From Prorocentrum cordatum (lineage: Eukaryota > Sar > Dinophyceae > Prorocentrales > Prorocentraceae): 64,000 bases of DNA. Made by a program: the position numbers and the translations under genes. Location of the stretch: contig CAUYUJ010014620.1 in assembly GCA_963575745.1 (NCBI GenBank), forward strand, positions 226,006 to 290,005, given 5' to 3'. Shown one piece after another: positions 29,433-40,131 of the stretch (the stretch's first letter is position 1; every line of letters starts with the position of its first letter). Under the pieces are notes generated by a model. The model ran no database searches and was not told where the DNA came from. It saw only the letters and a program-made list of their open reading frames with translations.

Positions 29433-29510
29433 AGTCGGGCGTGTCCCCCTACAGGAGTATTTTGACAAAAAATGAAAAGAAACAACAACAACAAAAAATG
29501 CACAAGGTGG
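29433..29510. mobile_element. fold-back element A, copy 4 (left half)
   Basis: AGTCGGGCGTGTCCCCCTAC, then an A-rich interior with an (AAC)n run. No right arm was found downstream. Confidence 0.65.
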
Positions 29511-29899
29511 TTGCGCTGTGCTTGTCTGCATTGGTGTAAATCACAACTGGCGTGTCAGGTATGGCTTCAGGAGGCGGGGCACGATGATTACCACGTGGCT
29601 GTATAGCACTTGCGGCGCATTAGCAAACAAACATGTCATAATGTGCATGCAAGCGGCCACGAAACTTCCCGGAAGGTTCCGAGACACTGGTGCAGAAACG
29701 GCGTTGCAGTGAAAAGGGGAAAGAAGGCAAGGTAGCATGTAAGGGAATGAGCGGTGGCCTCAGAACAGTCGGGCGAACTTGCGGCAGGGGCAACCTTCGC
29801 GCACGTCCGAGTGTGCACTGCTGCTCTGCCGGGTGGCTGTGAGAAGGCCACGACCGTTGTGCGCAAGATGTTGGCCCAGGGTGGTCTTAGCTGGTCGGG
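29511..29899. other. no gene seen
   Basis: Unique sequence. Short frames only. Confidence 0.4.
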
Positions 29900-30170
29900 G
29901 GGGGGGTCGAGGTCACCAACGACACGTCCTCCTCCTCCCACTCCTCCTCGAGCGGAAGACCTCGCGGAGGGGCCCGCAAATGCCCCGCCGACGGCACGCG
30001 ACGAGACGACGTGCGCAGGGCTTCCGCCCGCTCGCGCTCGTGGGGCGTGGGCCCAGGGATCTCATGCTGCAAACGCGCCTGCACGGTGCGCGGGGCTATG
30101 CTCGACTCTCGGTCCTCCTGGTGCCGTGACGACCACAACCACCACCCTCCGCGGCCCTCGTCCACGCTCC
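29900..30170 (-). CDS. possible minus-strand exon, unknown function
   Basis: The minus frame reads GGWWLWSSRHQEDRESSIAP, then TVQARLQHEIPGPTPHERER and LPLEEEWEEEDVSL, before a donor-like GTGACC. It is charged and lacks low-complexity bias, unlike the surroundings. No family recognised and no acceptor is certain. Confidence 0.3.
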
Positions 30171-30285
30171 GCAGATGCCCCCCTTTCCAAGCCCACGACA
30201 TGCGGGCTGGGTTCTCCTCGAGCGAATCCCTCTCTATCCGGGGGGGGGGGGGAACCAGCAGAGATCTCGCTACTCCTGGGGCATC

Positions 30286-30365
30286 TCCCACGGTGCGTTC
30301 CGACAAAGATTTCCAGGCGAATCCAACCTTGGCGACACGGGACGGGTAGCGGTAGCGGTATCGTC
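30286..30365 (+). repeat. dispersed repeat AA, copy 3
   Basis: CACGGTGCGTTCCGACAAAG, GGCGAATCCAACCTTGGCGA and GGTAGCGGTAGCGGTATCG, as in the other AA copies. Confidence 0.6.
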
Positions 30366-30719
30366 GAACCTAGGACAGAAGAACGTCCCTCAAGAACACG
30401 AGTCCCTCCGCCGGCCAAAACTCACAGAACATCCAAGTGTACCCTTCCCAGGGTGCACAAGAGCACCCAACAAGCACGAAGAACCAAACAGTGCCCTCCC
30501 AGAACCGACTCCGATCTTACACCTCGGTCCGCCTGTAACATGTCCCTCCTCTGACTCCGTCCCCCCCCCTCCTCCCCCGCCCCCGACTCCTCCCCGTCAT
30601 CTCTGGCGGCCCCCGACGGAAGGGCGTTCGCCAGCGGGCGTAGAGGTGTAGGAGGCGGTGCGCTGCAGATGGAGGTCCTGCGCCGCAGCAGGGCCACCGC
30701 AGGCCGCCGCCGCAGGGCG
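30366..30719. other. no gene seen
   Basis: Unique sequence with C-rich runs (30560-30590). Confidence 0.35.
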
Positions 30720-30870
30720 CCAACGGCATCGTCATGGTCGTCGTCGTCGCAAGCGTGGTCGTCGTCGTCGCCTTCCGTCGGCGTCGGCGTCGCCGGCATC
30801 GTCGGCAACGGCGTGAGCGTCGGCATCGGTGTCGGCGTCGACCTCGGCGTCGGCGCCATCGTCGCCCCCC
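30720..30870. repeat. (GTCGGC)-type hexamer minisatellite
   Basis: Irregular GGCGTCGGC(A/G)TCG words at about 30777-30860. The plus frame reads Val/Gly-rich (GIVGNGVSVGIGVGVDLGVG), which mimics a membrane helix. Confidence 0.8.
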
Positions 30871-31124
30871 CAAACCCATCTGAGCGTGGGGGACCTGCAG
30901 AACACTGGGACCCATCCTACCTGGGGGGGGGGGGGCGTGAACCCTCGTCCCTGGATCGGCCGCCACCGTGCCTCTGGGCACCGGAGCGGGCGTGTCCTCA
31001 GGTCCTCTGCCCAGTCCCGTGAGCCTCGACCCTCAGTCCTGAGGACCCTGCAAAGGGCCCCAGAGCCAGGGCCGAATCCTCCAGGGCTCGCCGCGGTTCC
31101 CCTGAGGCTTGGAGCGCGGTGGCG
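30871..31124. other. no gene seen
   Basis: Unique sequence leading into the array; no motif. Confidence 0.35.
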
Positions 31125-32725
31125 CGTGACCTTGTCGGGCCCAAAGAGGGCTGCAGGACGGACCCCAGGGAGCCCCAAGACGGCCCCCAGGGGCACGGTG
31201 GCGGGTTGGGCCGAAGGCAATTACATGCGCCGCCCCATTTGCTTGTCACAGGGGTGCCTGGCGTGCTGAATCCTACACGATTTGGTTCGGCGCCTTTTTC
31301 CAGAGGAACTCCCCCGGGGGCGTCGGCCCGTCCCGCCAGCCAACCGGAGGCCGCGCCGCTGCGCCACAAACGTGTCCGAGACGGCCGGTGGCCTCCAAGG
31401 CGGCCAAGATGGCCTTCCAGTTCGCCCAAGATGGTCCAGGATGGCCTCCACGACGGCCCAAGAGGGCCCAATATGCCTCCAAGTCCACCCAAGAAGCCTC
31501 CAAGACGGCACAAGATGGCTTGAAGATGACGGCAGACGGCTCAAGAGGCCCCTAAGAGGCCTCCAAGAGGCCTCCAAGATGCCTCCAAGAGGTCCTCCAG
31601 GAAGGCCCGAAGAGGCCCAAATCATTGATGTACCATAGGTTTTTGTTCCGACAGCCCGAGACGGTCCAAGAGCCCCCAAAGATCGCCCAAGAGGCCTCCA
31701 AGATGGCCCCAGAACGGCCGAAGAGGCCCCAAAGACGGCCCCTATGAGGGTCCCAAGACGGCCCGAGAGGCCTTCAAGACGCCCAAAATGGCCTCCACAA
31801 CGGCCATGGAGCAGAGATGCCCCCAAGACGGCCAAAGATGACTCCAAGACGGCCCAAGACGACCCAAGAGGCCCCCAAGAGGTCTCCACGACGGCTCAAA
31901 AGGCCTCCAAGAGGTCATCCAGGAAGGCCCGACGAGGTCCAAATCATTGATGTTCTGCATGTTTTTGAAGCATGGTAGCCCTTGTTTCGCTTCGGCCATC
32001 CGACGGCCCGAGACGGCCCAAGAGCCCCCAAAGATCGCCCCAAGATCGCCAAAGAGGCCTCCAAGATGGCCCCAGAACGGCCGAAGAGGCCCCAAAGACG
32101 GCCCCAAGGAGCCCCAAGACGGCCCAAGAGGCCTCCAAGATTTCCAAAATGGCCTCCAAGACGGCCATGGAGAAGAGATGCCCCCAAGACGGCGTCCGAC
32201 GGCGTCAGACAAGCCAGGAGGCCACCAAGACGGCCCAAGATGGCTCCAAGACGGCCCAAGAAGCCTCCAAGAGGTCTCCACGACGGCCCAAGAGGCCTCC
32301 AAGAGGTCCTCCAGAAGGCCCGAAGAAGCCCAAATCATTGATGGTCCGTAGACTTTTGAACGAGTTTGGCAGGTGGTCTTTGTCTGCCATCCCACGGCCC
32401 GAGACGGCCCAAGAGCGCCCAAAGATCGCCCCAAGATCGCCCAAGAGGCCTACAAGATGGCCGCAGAACGACCGAAGAGGTCCCCAAGACGGCCCCAAGA
32501 GGGCCCCAAGAGGCCTCCAAGGCGCACGAGATGGCCTCCAAGACAGCCCTGGAGCACCCGAGTAGGCCCCAAGTCGGCCAGGAGAGACCCCTAAGACGGC
32601 TTCCGACGGCGTCAGACGGGCCAGGAATGCCCTAAGACAGCCCCCAAAAGCCCAAGAGGCCGAAGAAGGAGGCCCCCAAGATGCCTCCAAGAGGTTCTCA
32701 AGAAGCTCTCAGGAGGCCAAGATCG
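31125..32725. repeat. degenerate GGCCCCAAGA array, block 3 (largest)
   Basis: CAAGA(C/G)GGCCC words throughout. A landmark CAAATCATTGATG followed by unique-looking sequence and CCCGAGACGG(T/C)CCAAGAG recurs near 31617, 31941 and 32331, giving higher-order units of roughly 320-390 bp. All frames on both strands are open. Confidence 0.9.
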
Positions 32726-34198
32726 GGAGGACGTAGGACTCGGGTGCGGTGGACTTGGGTTGGCCTGACGGGACCATCATAAAAATGACGAGGCCCAAAC
32801 TGAAATTTGTCGCGAGCGCCCGCTGCAGACATCCCACGAAAACTGGACCGTCAAACTCCAGGGCACGCTCGTCAAAAAGCGTCGGCAAACCCGAGTTCCG
32901 GTTTACTCGAATCTTACGTTTCCCCGACAAGAATGCCCCAAGAGTGCTGCAAAAGGCTCCCAAGATGTCCCCTCCTCCTCCTCCTCCTCCTCCTCCTGAT
33001 CTTCCCGCCATCCTCCCCCAAGTGTTCGCAAAGGACTTCCACGACGGCTGGTGAACACATGGTCCGATAGCTTGGCCGAGTTCTTGTCACAACGCTCGGC
33101 CACATGGGTGAGTTCAAACGGCAGGGGGCGGTGGTGATTCGCCGTAGGTGTCTTCGATACACATGATTTCACATATGCATAGATAGATAGAAAGAGATAT
33201 AGCAAAAAAGACACAGAAAGAGAGAGAGAGAGAGAGAGCAAAAAGACAGAGTGGGGCCTCAGAGGCGTCCCCCTAAATTTTCGGGCCGTCTTGCTCGGGA
33301 CATCACGCACCCTTGACGCCGATCGCGACGTCACGTTCCAGGACCACAACCGATGTTCAACATGTTAGCGAAACACCTTAGCAACATCATGAAGTTCAAT
33401 AGCGTTGGACGTCGCTCTCAGAAAAACAGCTGTGCCGCGTGAAACATGCCAAGCACATTGAAACCCGACGTATTCCAAGTTGTCCACAAACTCTTCAAAA
33501 CGACAATTTCGCTCGAGACATCGTTAACAGTTGGCTTCGGAGTTGTTTCAACTACAATCCTACAATCACAAGGTGCGGACCCCCCTCCCCCGCCACACAC
33601 ACACACATACACACACATACATACACTTGCAGCGCAAGGTGTGGCGACTTCGCCTGCGTTCGACTGCGATCCCGCTATAGCTCCTCCTTCCCGCGGCCCC
33701 CTGGTGATCCTCATTGTCCTCTGTCTTTGATTTGCACTCTGCGTCTCCATATCCTTTCTCCTCACCCTTGTTGAATCAAACTTCATGTTCCTCTTCTTGT
33801 CCACCGTCTGCGATGCTCGCGTGATGTTAATTGTATGTATGAGCCAGGGCACGCACGTGCCACCCGTATAATCGAAACGTGTATGGAAACCTGGCTTGCC
33901 TGAGCACGACGAGGCCACGATGTTACCGATTCGCCACCGTGCTCCCCCCTGTCAGAGGGATGGCGGAAGTACGTAATACCATGGGCTGCCTGGAGGGATA
34001 CCCAGATGCATGTCCCATGCACCAATGAAACCCCTCCCCGAAAGAAAATCCCCGTGCGGTCCAACTGGCGGTCTGCCAACGCCTCTCCAGGACAAGACCT
34101 CTCCCTCTCTTGCCTTCCCCTCCCTGAGGAGAGGGGAAGACAAGGGAGCGCCGAGAGACTCGGGGCTCCCACAAGGGAGACTCGAGAGACCAGGGAGC
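32726..34198. other. no gene supported; several microsatellites
   Basis: Contains TCC (32968-32997), AGAG (33215-33240) and ACAC (33594-33625) tracts in otherwise unique sequence. Short frames on both strands lack motifs. Confidence 0.45.
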
Positions 34199-34575
34199 CC
34201 CGAGCTTCGCCTCGCGACCTCCAAGGCCCCCCCTCGAAGAACAAGGCCGCCCCCCTCGCCTCGAGGTCCTCTCCGTGCCCCACCTCTCATCCCCCCTTGG
34301 GGAAATCGAAAGGTACTCGGCGGTGGACAAACCTCCCTTTAATAGACCTCCCCTTAGTGAAAACGGCCTGGGACCGAAATCGACGGACCTGGACCCGCAA
34401 AAATGACGGCCGCGACGCCCTCCCGCGAACCGAAAACGGCCAATTCCTGAATCGACGTGTCAGGGTAGGAGGTCTGTCCACCCCCCGATCCACCAGCAAC
34501 GGGGGGGGGGGGGACCCCGAGGGGGGGCCGCAGCTCGAGCCGCTGGTGCCCCGAACTGCCGCAGCAGACAGCAAC
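34199..34575 (+). repeat. ~380-bp duplicated block, copy 1
   Basis: Nearly identical to 41659-42040 from CCGAGCTTCGCCTCGCGACC through element C to GCCCCGAACTGCCGCAGCAG. The two copies are 7.5 kb apart in the same orientation. Confidence 0.85.
34322..34482 (+). mobile_element. fold-back element C, copy 4 (intact)
   Basis: GGTGGACAAACCTCC at the left and GGAGGTCTGTCCACC at the right. About 160 bp with no coding capacity. Used here as the reference copy. Confidence 0.9.
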
Positions 34576-34654
34576 TACCGCAGCAGCAGCAGACCTGTCA
34601 TGGTAGGAGGTGTATCCACCTCCCAGGTACCAATACCGGTACTCCCTAGACCAC

Positions 34655-34925
34655 TCCCGGGGTGCGTTTTGACTAGAATTAGGTCGGGAATGTCTTCCGA
34701 GAGGCGGATTCTGGAATCAAAAACAAACAAAAAAACTGAACATACATAGAAAGCACGTCACCCGACTTGTTCTACTATTCTTGAGCTTTCATCCTGTAGA
34801 AGAGGGACATGCCCGACTTACGACTCGAATTTCGAGTCGAATCCAGCGGCGGCGACGAGGGCCTCCCAGGAGGGCGAAAAAGAAGAATACGAGGGAACGT
34901 CAGCGGTATCGGTAACGGTTTCTGC
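34655..34925 (+). repeat. dispersed repeat AA, copy 4, split by element A
   Basis: Left part ends GGGTGCGTTTTGACTAGAA. The right part resumes with CGAATCCAGCGGCGGCGACG, then AGCGGTATCGGTAACGG. Element A sits between. Confidence 0.75.
34682..34817. mobile_element. fold-back element A, copy 5, nested in AA
   Basis: GGTCGGGAATGTC at the left and GACATGCCCGAC at the right, flanked by TTA at 34679-34681 and 34818-34820. The uninterrupted AA copies confirm insertion. Confidence 0.9.
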
Positions 34926-35209
34926 CCTGACTCTCCCTCCCCCTCTCTCATCTTCCATTTCTCTTGTCTGCAACAGAACCCTCGATCGGTCCTTACCGCA
35001 GCAGCAGTCTCGACGGAGCAGTGAGAGAGACATCCGTGCTGCGGATACGTTACAAGAACGACTCGGGATCACGGGGGGAGGGAGAGCCCCGGGGTCTGGG
35101 GCACGTCTCCCTCGGGCTCTCTTCCCCTCCTGGCGACGAGCTGCTCGAAGCACGCGACCCCCGAGCTTCGTTTGTTGGTCTGGGGCGCTGTCCCCCGTAA
35201 CCCCGTTCC
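34926..35209. other. no gene seen
   Basis: Unique sequence with CTCCC runs at 34938-34960. Confidence 0.4.
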
Positions 35210-35391
35210 TACAACCCCGTGCGAAAAGCAACTGGGGTTTGGTGAGCCCCCCGGCCCCCGAATTTCAATGTTCATCGTGCGACCAGCGAAGTTCGAAAAA
35301 AAATCGACCCCGCGTTGAACATTGAAATTGGGGGGTGGGGGGGGGGGAGGTGTGTACGAAAACCCCAGTTGCTTTTCGCACGGGGTTGTAG
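35210..35391. mobile_element. fold-back element DD
   Basis: Left end CTACAACCCCGTGCGAAAAG plus CAACTGGGGTTT is an exact inverse of the right end over about 30 bp. Inner AATTTCAATGTTCA / TGAACATTGAAATT pairs as well. Single copy in the window. Confidence 0.9.
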
Positions 35392-35565
35392 AGAGGCTGA
35401 GAGCAATATGAACGTAAACGTTCGGAGCCCCGCGCAGATGGCTCGGATCGGCGCTGGGGCCCCCCTTTGCGGCCTCTGGCCCCGCCCCCTGGCGCGCCCC
35501 GCGCGCCAGGAAAGGGGGGGGGGTGCAGCGCCCATATCCAGGAGATCCGCGCGGAGCTCCGAGGG
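35392..35565. mobile_element. fold-back element H, copy 2
   Basis: CCCGCGCAGATGGCTCGGAT pairs with ATATCCAGGAGATCCGCGCG; central CGCGCC palindromes. It abuts DD on the left and G on the right. Confidence 0.7.
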
Positions 35566-35570
35566 TGTAC

Positions 35571-35732
35571 ACCCTGCGAAATGCTTAAGAAATCATGGTT
35601 TAAGAAATTCATTATCTCAGAATTTGAATTAAAACCCAACATTTCTATTCAAATCTTAAAACTTGCATTGAAACGTTAAGAATAATCGAGACTCTGGACG
35701 AAAACTTAAGTTTTCTTAAGCATCGCCCAAGG
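35571..35732. mobile_element. AT-rich fold-back element G, copy 2
   Basis: Starts ACCCTGCGAAATGCTTAAG and ends CTTAAGCATCGCCCAAGG. Flanked by TGTAC on both sides (35566-35570 and 35733-35737), a 5-bp target duplication. Confidence 0.9.
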
Positions 35733-35737
35733 TGTAC

Positions 35738-36052
35738 GTGTATGCCGTCGTTCTTCTTCGATGCTCTTCAGGGCGACGAGCTGCTCGGATCGCGCGCCCC
35801 CCCCCCAGTGCGAGCTTCTTTCTCCGTCGGCTGCTGGTGTGAAGCGGTCCCCCTCCATCTCCTCGTTCCAATCCTCGTCCCTGTCCTTGAGAGGCAACGA
35901 TAGGGGGGGACTGGCATAGGGGGGGATGCATCGATCTAGAATCGGCGATACATCGCAGATAGATCGGCGATTAGGCCTGAGATCGTGAATCCGCACCTTC
36001 CTGGGCAGGCTGGGGCTGTCGGGCCACTATTGGCGATCAATGGGCGATTGTC
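35738..36052. other. no gene seen
   Basis: Unique sequence. GATGCATCGATC and TCGGCGAT words near 35925-35975 recall repeat U. Confidence 0.4.
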
Positions 36053-36258
36053 AGGCGTTGGCAGAACTGGGGTTAGTGGAACCTGGTTCGTGATGTGTAC
36101 TGGGGGACGCCCCCCCCCGTTCCACTGGCCCAAACTGCCGTCACCCGAACAAACACACCAGCTGCGGCAGACCTGGTTTAGTGATGCTGACCCATGTAGG
36201 GGTTCCCGGGCCCCACCACTAACCGGGGTCCCCTTACCTGGGATCTCGGCTGTACACG
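36053..36258. mobile_element. repeat F, copy 3
   Basis: GGCGTTGGCAGAACTGGGGT, ACCTGGTTCGTGATGTGTAC, CACACCAGCTGCGGCAGACC and the terminal GTCCCCTTACCTGGGATC. Lacks the 153-bp palindrome of copy 2. Confidence 0.8.
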
Positions 36259-36292
36259 AGATTGGGGGTCGATGCATCCCCCCCTATGCTTA

Positions 36293-36490
36293 TGTCGGGC
36301 GTGGTGTCCCCCTACAGGGGGAATTTCGACGAATAACTAAAACATACCCCCCAAATACCCCAAAAACGCAAAACAAGACTCAAAAAATTAACCCCATACT
36401 ATGTTTGGATTATTTTTCTACTATTTTTTGGGGGGGAAACAAAAAAAACATGTTTCGTCGAAAATCCCCCTGTAGGGGGACACGCCCGAC
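36293..36490. mobile_element. fold-back element A, copy 6 (intact)
   Basis: TGTCGGGCGTGGTGTCCCCC at the left and GGGGGACACGCCCGAC at the right, with ATTTCGACGAA / TTCGTCGAAAAT inside and TTA on both flanks. Confidence 0.9.
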
Positions 36491-36647
36491 TTAACCCTAA
36501 TGCCCCTACCCCCTCCCGCTGCCCCCGAGTCCTCCGAGGGCTCCGGCCTTCGAGGGGCGAGGGCGGGGTCCGAGGACCAGGGCTCCAGTCGACCGACCTT
36601 CGTGTAGACAAGCTCGGCTCGATTCTTGGTCGTTATAAGACTTGTAC

Positions 36648-36808
36648 ACCCTGCGAAATGCTTAAGAAATCATGGGTTAAGAAATTCATAGTCTCAGAAA
36701 ATGAATAAAACCCAGAACTTCTATCAAAATCTTGTGATTTACATTGAAAAGTTAAGAATAATCGAGACTCTGGCCGAAAACTTAAGTTTTCTTGAGCATC
36801 GCCTAAGG
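36648..36808. mobile_element. AT-rich fold-back element G, copy 3
   Basis: As copy 2; flanked by TGTAC (36643-36647) and TGTAT (36809-36813). Confidence 0.9.
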
Positions 36809-37055
36809 TGTATATATAATTTATGTATGTATATAATTCAGAACAAACATAACTATTTAATTACAGAATGACACATGTATATGCCTATTTGAAACACTGC
36901 TGCGAGAGGAAGAGAAGACGAGAGGATCGGGCTCTGCGAGGCTGCCGCCCTCTGCCCCCAGGGGACGCCCTTCGTCGCCGCGGCCCGGCAGTCTGAGGTC
37001 AGAGTGCGCCCAGGACGGGGGCTAGACACCGATGCTGGGCCTGGGCCAAGGATTA

Positions 37056-37244
37056 GGTCGGGCACGTCTCCCTACAGGGGGATTTTCGACGAAGAGTAAA
37101 AAAAATACACCAAACATGCACCAAAAAGGTCAAACAATACCCAAAAGATAGTCCCCGTACTATGTTTGAACTGTTTTTTGCCTCCGTTTGGGGCACTTTT
37201 TATTTTTCGTCGACGATCCCCCTGTAGGGGGGACAGGCCCGACT
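37056..37244. mobile_element. fold-back element A, copy 7 (intact)
   Basis: GGTCGGGCACGTCTCCCTAC at the left and TAGGGGGGACAGGCCCGAC at the right, with GATTTTCGACGAA / TTCGTCGACGATC inside. Confidence 0.9.
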
Positions 37245-37305
37245 TTAAGGCTAGACGCCGCTGCTGGGCCTGGGCCGAGGATGCAAACTCGGCCGGCATC
37301 GATGA

Positions 37306-37470
37306 AAGGGGCCCCAGGACACACAAATAAATACACACAAATAAAAATATTCCCCATATTTTCCCATATTTTCTGGGTTTCTGTCTCCCCGCCCACTTCC
37401 CATATTTTCCTATATTTTCTGGGGAATCGAGGATTAATTGTGTCTGTGTGTTTTTTCCTCTCCTGAATCG
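37306..37470. repeat. dispersed repeat E, copy 2
   Basis: AAGGGGCCCCAGGACACACA, paired TTCCCCATATTTTC words, GGAATCGAGGATTAATTGTG and TGTCTGTGTG. Confidence 0.85.
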
Positions 37471-37785
37471 AGTCGGGACGTCGGAGGCCCTCGGAGCGCG
37501 CGGCGGCTCGGGCCGCAGCGGCACGGAGCCGACGGCGGGCCAGAGCGGGTGCGCCGCGGCCGGGCGCCGCTCGGCAGTCCGGACAGAGGGCACCCCAGGA
37601 CTTGCCAGCCTCGAACGTATCCCTACCCCCAAGATTGACACGCCAAAAGGCGATGACAGTCTCAGGGATTCGCCTTCAAAAAATGAGTGAATCCCTAAGA
37701 TTGGCATCGTGATGAGGAGGTGCCCGGCATAGGGATAGGGATATGTTCCAGGCTGGTAAAGGGACGGGCTTGGCGTGGGAGAATG
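37471..37785. other. no gene supported
   Basis: GC-rich sequence at 37480-37600 has GC-ending minus codons (AAAHPLWPAVGSVPLRPEPP) but no boundary or domain to support an exon. Confidence 0.35.
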
Positions 37786-37960
37786 AAGGGGCCCCGGGAC
37801 ACACAAAGAAATACACACACAAATCACAGGATTCCCCATATCTTCCTATATTTTCTGGGTTTTTGTCTTCCCCGCCTTTGTCCATATTTTCCCATGTTTT
37901 CGGGGGAATCGACAACTAACTGTGTCTGTGTGTTCTTGTTTTGTTCCCCCTGAGAGAAAG
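37786..37960. repeat. dispersed repeat E, copy 3
   Basis: AAGGGGCCCCGGGACACACA and the same word order as copies 1 and 2. Lies 316 bp after copy 2. Confidence 0.85.
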
Positions 37961-38139
37961 CTGGTAATGTTGAGCCCAGTCCACGCCAGTCGTCGCGAAG
38001 ATCTCGAGGATAATCATCCTTCGACTTCGGCCGGCGGGGGGCCGCCAGGCCCGCCCAGATCCGCGACGACCAGCTGGTCCGCGGGGGGCGGGATCGAGAT
38101 AGAGGCCTCCTGGGTGGGGTCGGAGCAGACGGGGTCGGA

Positions 38140-38300
38140 GGACTGCGCCGCATCGCCGATACCTCGGCGATAATTCGACGACGCACCGGCGATGCATCGT
38201 CGGCGTCGGCGATGCATCGGCGACGTCGACGTGAGGCAAATCGGGCTCCGCATCGAGCCGCATGGCCGATGCATCGGCGATGCGGCGCGATCCTCCGACC
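38140..38300 (+). repeat. dispersed repeat U, copy 2
   Basis: CGATGCATCGGCGACG words and GGGCTCCGCATCGAGCCGCA, as at 13069-13180 but with extra GATGCATCG units. Confidence 0.7.
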
Positions 38301-38324
38301 CCATTTACTCGGACCCCGTCTGTC

Positions 38325-38475
38325 GGGGGCGGCCAAGAGGGGGATGTCCAAGAGGAGGGGGGGGCGCAAATCATGGCCGGCGGCACGTGTGCGAACCAAA
38401 AGGGGGGGGGGCTGGGGACGCAATGAAATAATAATAATAATAATAATAAGAAGAAGAAGAAGATGCGCCATGAAA
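38325..38475 (+). repeat. dispersed repeat T, copy 2
   Basis: GGCCAAGAGGGGGATGTCCA, GGGGCGCAAATCATGGCCGG and a tail ending in (AAT)n, (AAG)n and ATGCGCCATGAAA, parallel to 28985-29115. Confidence 0.7.
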
Positions 38476-38700
38476 TCTGGGGAAACCTCATGGCCCACGC
38501 CACGAGATCCACCCCCCCTAGTCATCGCCCCCCCTCTGCCGCCTCCGAATCCGGGAGGCCGAGACGAGAGCTCCCGGGGCCAACGCTGCGAGAAAATACC
38601 GAGGGCGTGGTGAGGCCCGGGGAGCCCGAGGCGGGGACGCCCCTCTAGCCAAGTCGACGACGACGAAGAGCAGCAAAACAGGGCTAGGATCGGGATAAAT

Positions 38701-38753
38701 CGCTCCAGAGCGTTCCGGAGCGCTCTCAGAGCGTTCCGTAACGCTCTGGAGCG
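38701..38753. repeat. 53-bp hairpin
   Basis: CGCTCCAGAGCGTT at the left and AACGCTCTGGAGCG at the right are exact inverses, with further internal GAGCGTTCC repeats. Only one copy was noticed. Confidence 0.85.
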
Positions 38754-38957
38754 GCCGCGGCGCCCAATACATCCTCCAAACCCGCCAATTCTCAGATATT
38801 TCGAGCTATCCCGATCCGATTTTGTCCCGATCTTCGCGTCGTTTTAAGCAGGGGACGCGGGGCCTCGGGGGGAAGGGCCCCGACCCGGCCCTGGCAGTCT
38901 TGTCCACTCCCGCTTGCCCTGCCGGCGATGTCCGACCTCGCCGCAGCGCCGCGGAAG
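38754..38957. other. no gene seen
   Basis: Unique sequence between the hairpin and repeat J. Confidence 0.4.
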
Positions 38958-39180
38958 ACGTCACTTGGTCGGCGTTTCGACACTGGGCGGAAGGGGGGGG
39001 GGTCTGGCTCCGGACCTTTGCCTAGGGCGACTGTCTGCAACAGTGCGTCCTATGGGGGAGGCTCCACCTGCCTGAATCAGGCGCCAAAAATAGCCAAGAT
39101 CTACTCCATGGGAGGGGAGGTAGGGGGGGGACTCGAGGGCCCGCGCCGATTGGCAAAACGAGGAATAAAAAACTATCAGA
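38958..39180 (+). repeat. dispersed repeat J, copy 2
   Basis: GGCGTTTCGACACTGGGCGG, GCGACTGTCTGCAACAGTGC, CAGGCGCCAAAAATAGCC and GCCGATTGGCAAAACGAGG. Confidence 0.85.
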
Positions 39181-39985
39181 ATCTCGATCAGGACCAGATC
39201 GACGCCACATCGATACGTGGGGGTCCGGGCCCGATACTGGTACAAGCACGCCTGCACGAGCAGGACTCTCCCTGCTCGGTCGCCCCCTGGCGTCCGAGAT
39301 ATGGCTCGACGATCACCTCCTGCACTGAGCTCTGAACACCGGCTCCTCATCGGGACTCACAGAGTGGACAGGGCAAGACCCAGCCCGATCCCGCCCCAGT
39401 GATCACGCCAGCGCGCGCCGAGGTGGCGGCCCGTTTTGCCGCACCTGCGCACTCGAGCGGGTGCGCACCGTCTTCGTCACTGTCCGCGAGTGCGCGCTGT
39501 CTGTGAGGTGCCGCAAGGCCGCGGCGCGCCGCCGCGGGTGGCGCCAGCAGCGAGGAGAGCCGACCTCCTCCCCCTCCCGCGCCCGCCTACCTCCGCCCCG
39601 CGTGCCTCATGCCGCCCCCATCGTGCGTGAGGACCACATCCCAGAACTCATCTCGAGCACCCGGAAGAGTGTCGAAAGAGTGTCGAGACAGTGCTGAACG
39701 AGTGTCTCCCACGGCCCGACACGCGTGAAACAGCTCTCAGGTCTGGGTCCCTTCGTGGTGCTCGAAATGCCTTCTGGTGGTCAAGGCTAGGAGCAGGTCG
39801 GAACATCATAACTCATGCCCCCCTCTTCCCGCTCCGTTCAGGGTTGGTCAACGAGTCAGGCGCACGCAGCTGCTCTGGCGCCCGAAGCGCCGGCGAAGGC
39901 CCGTCATACATCGAGGGCGGTGCCCGGCGGAAGGCCACAGCCCGCTGCACTGCCGGCAGTGTTTTCGCCCTCCCCACTTGCCTCA
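39181..39985. other. no gene supported
   Basis: Unique GC-rich sequence. Plus and minus frames at 39430-39700 are open but show no motif or boundary. Confidence 0.35.
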
Positions 39986-40131
39986 GCTCGGGCATGTCTC
40001 CCTACGGGCGGACTTAGAAGCAATAATCATAAATGCCCCGACAATAATCAGAAATAGTACACAAATCGCCTCCTGACTAGTTATTTTTCCACTATGTTTG
40101 AATGTTCCTCCTGCAGAGGGACAGGCCCGAC
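39986..40131. mobile_element. fold-back element A, copy 8 (diverged)
   Basis: GCTCGGGCATGTCTCCCTAC at the left and CCTGCAGAGGGACAGGCCCG at the right, A-rich interior. Confidence 0.7.

Noticed and set aside
31119-32690. Several 100-230-residue frames on both strands
   Set aside because: Same array; composition matches the repeat exactly.
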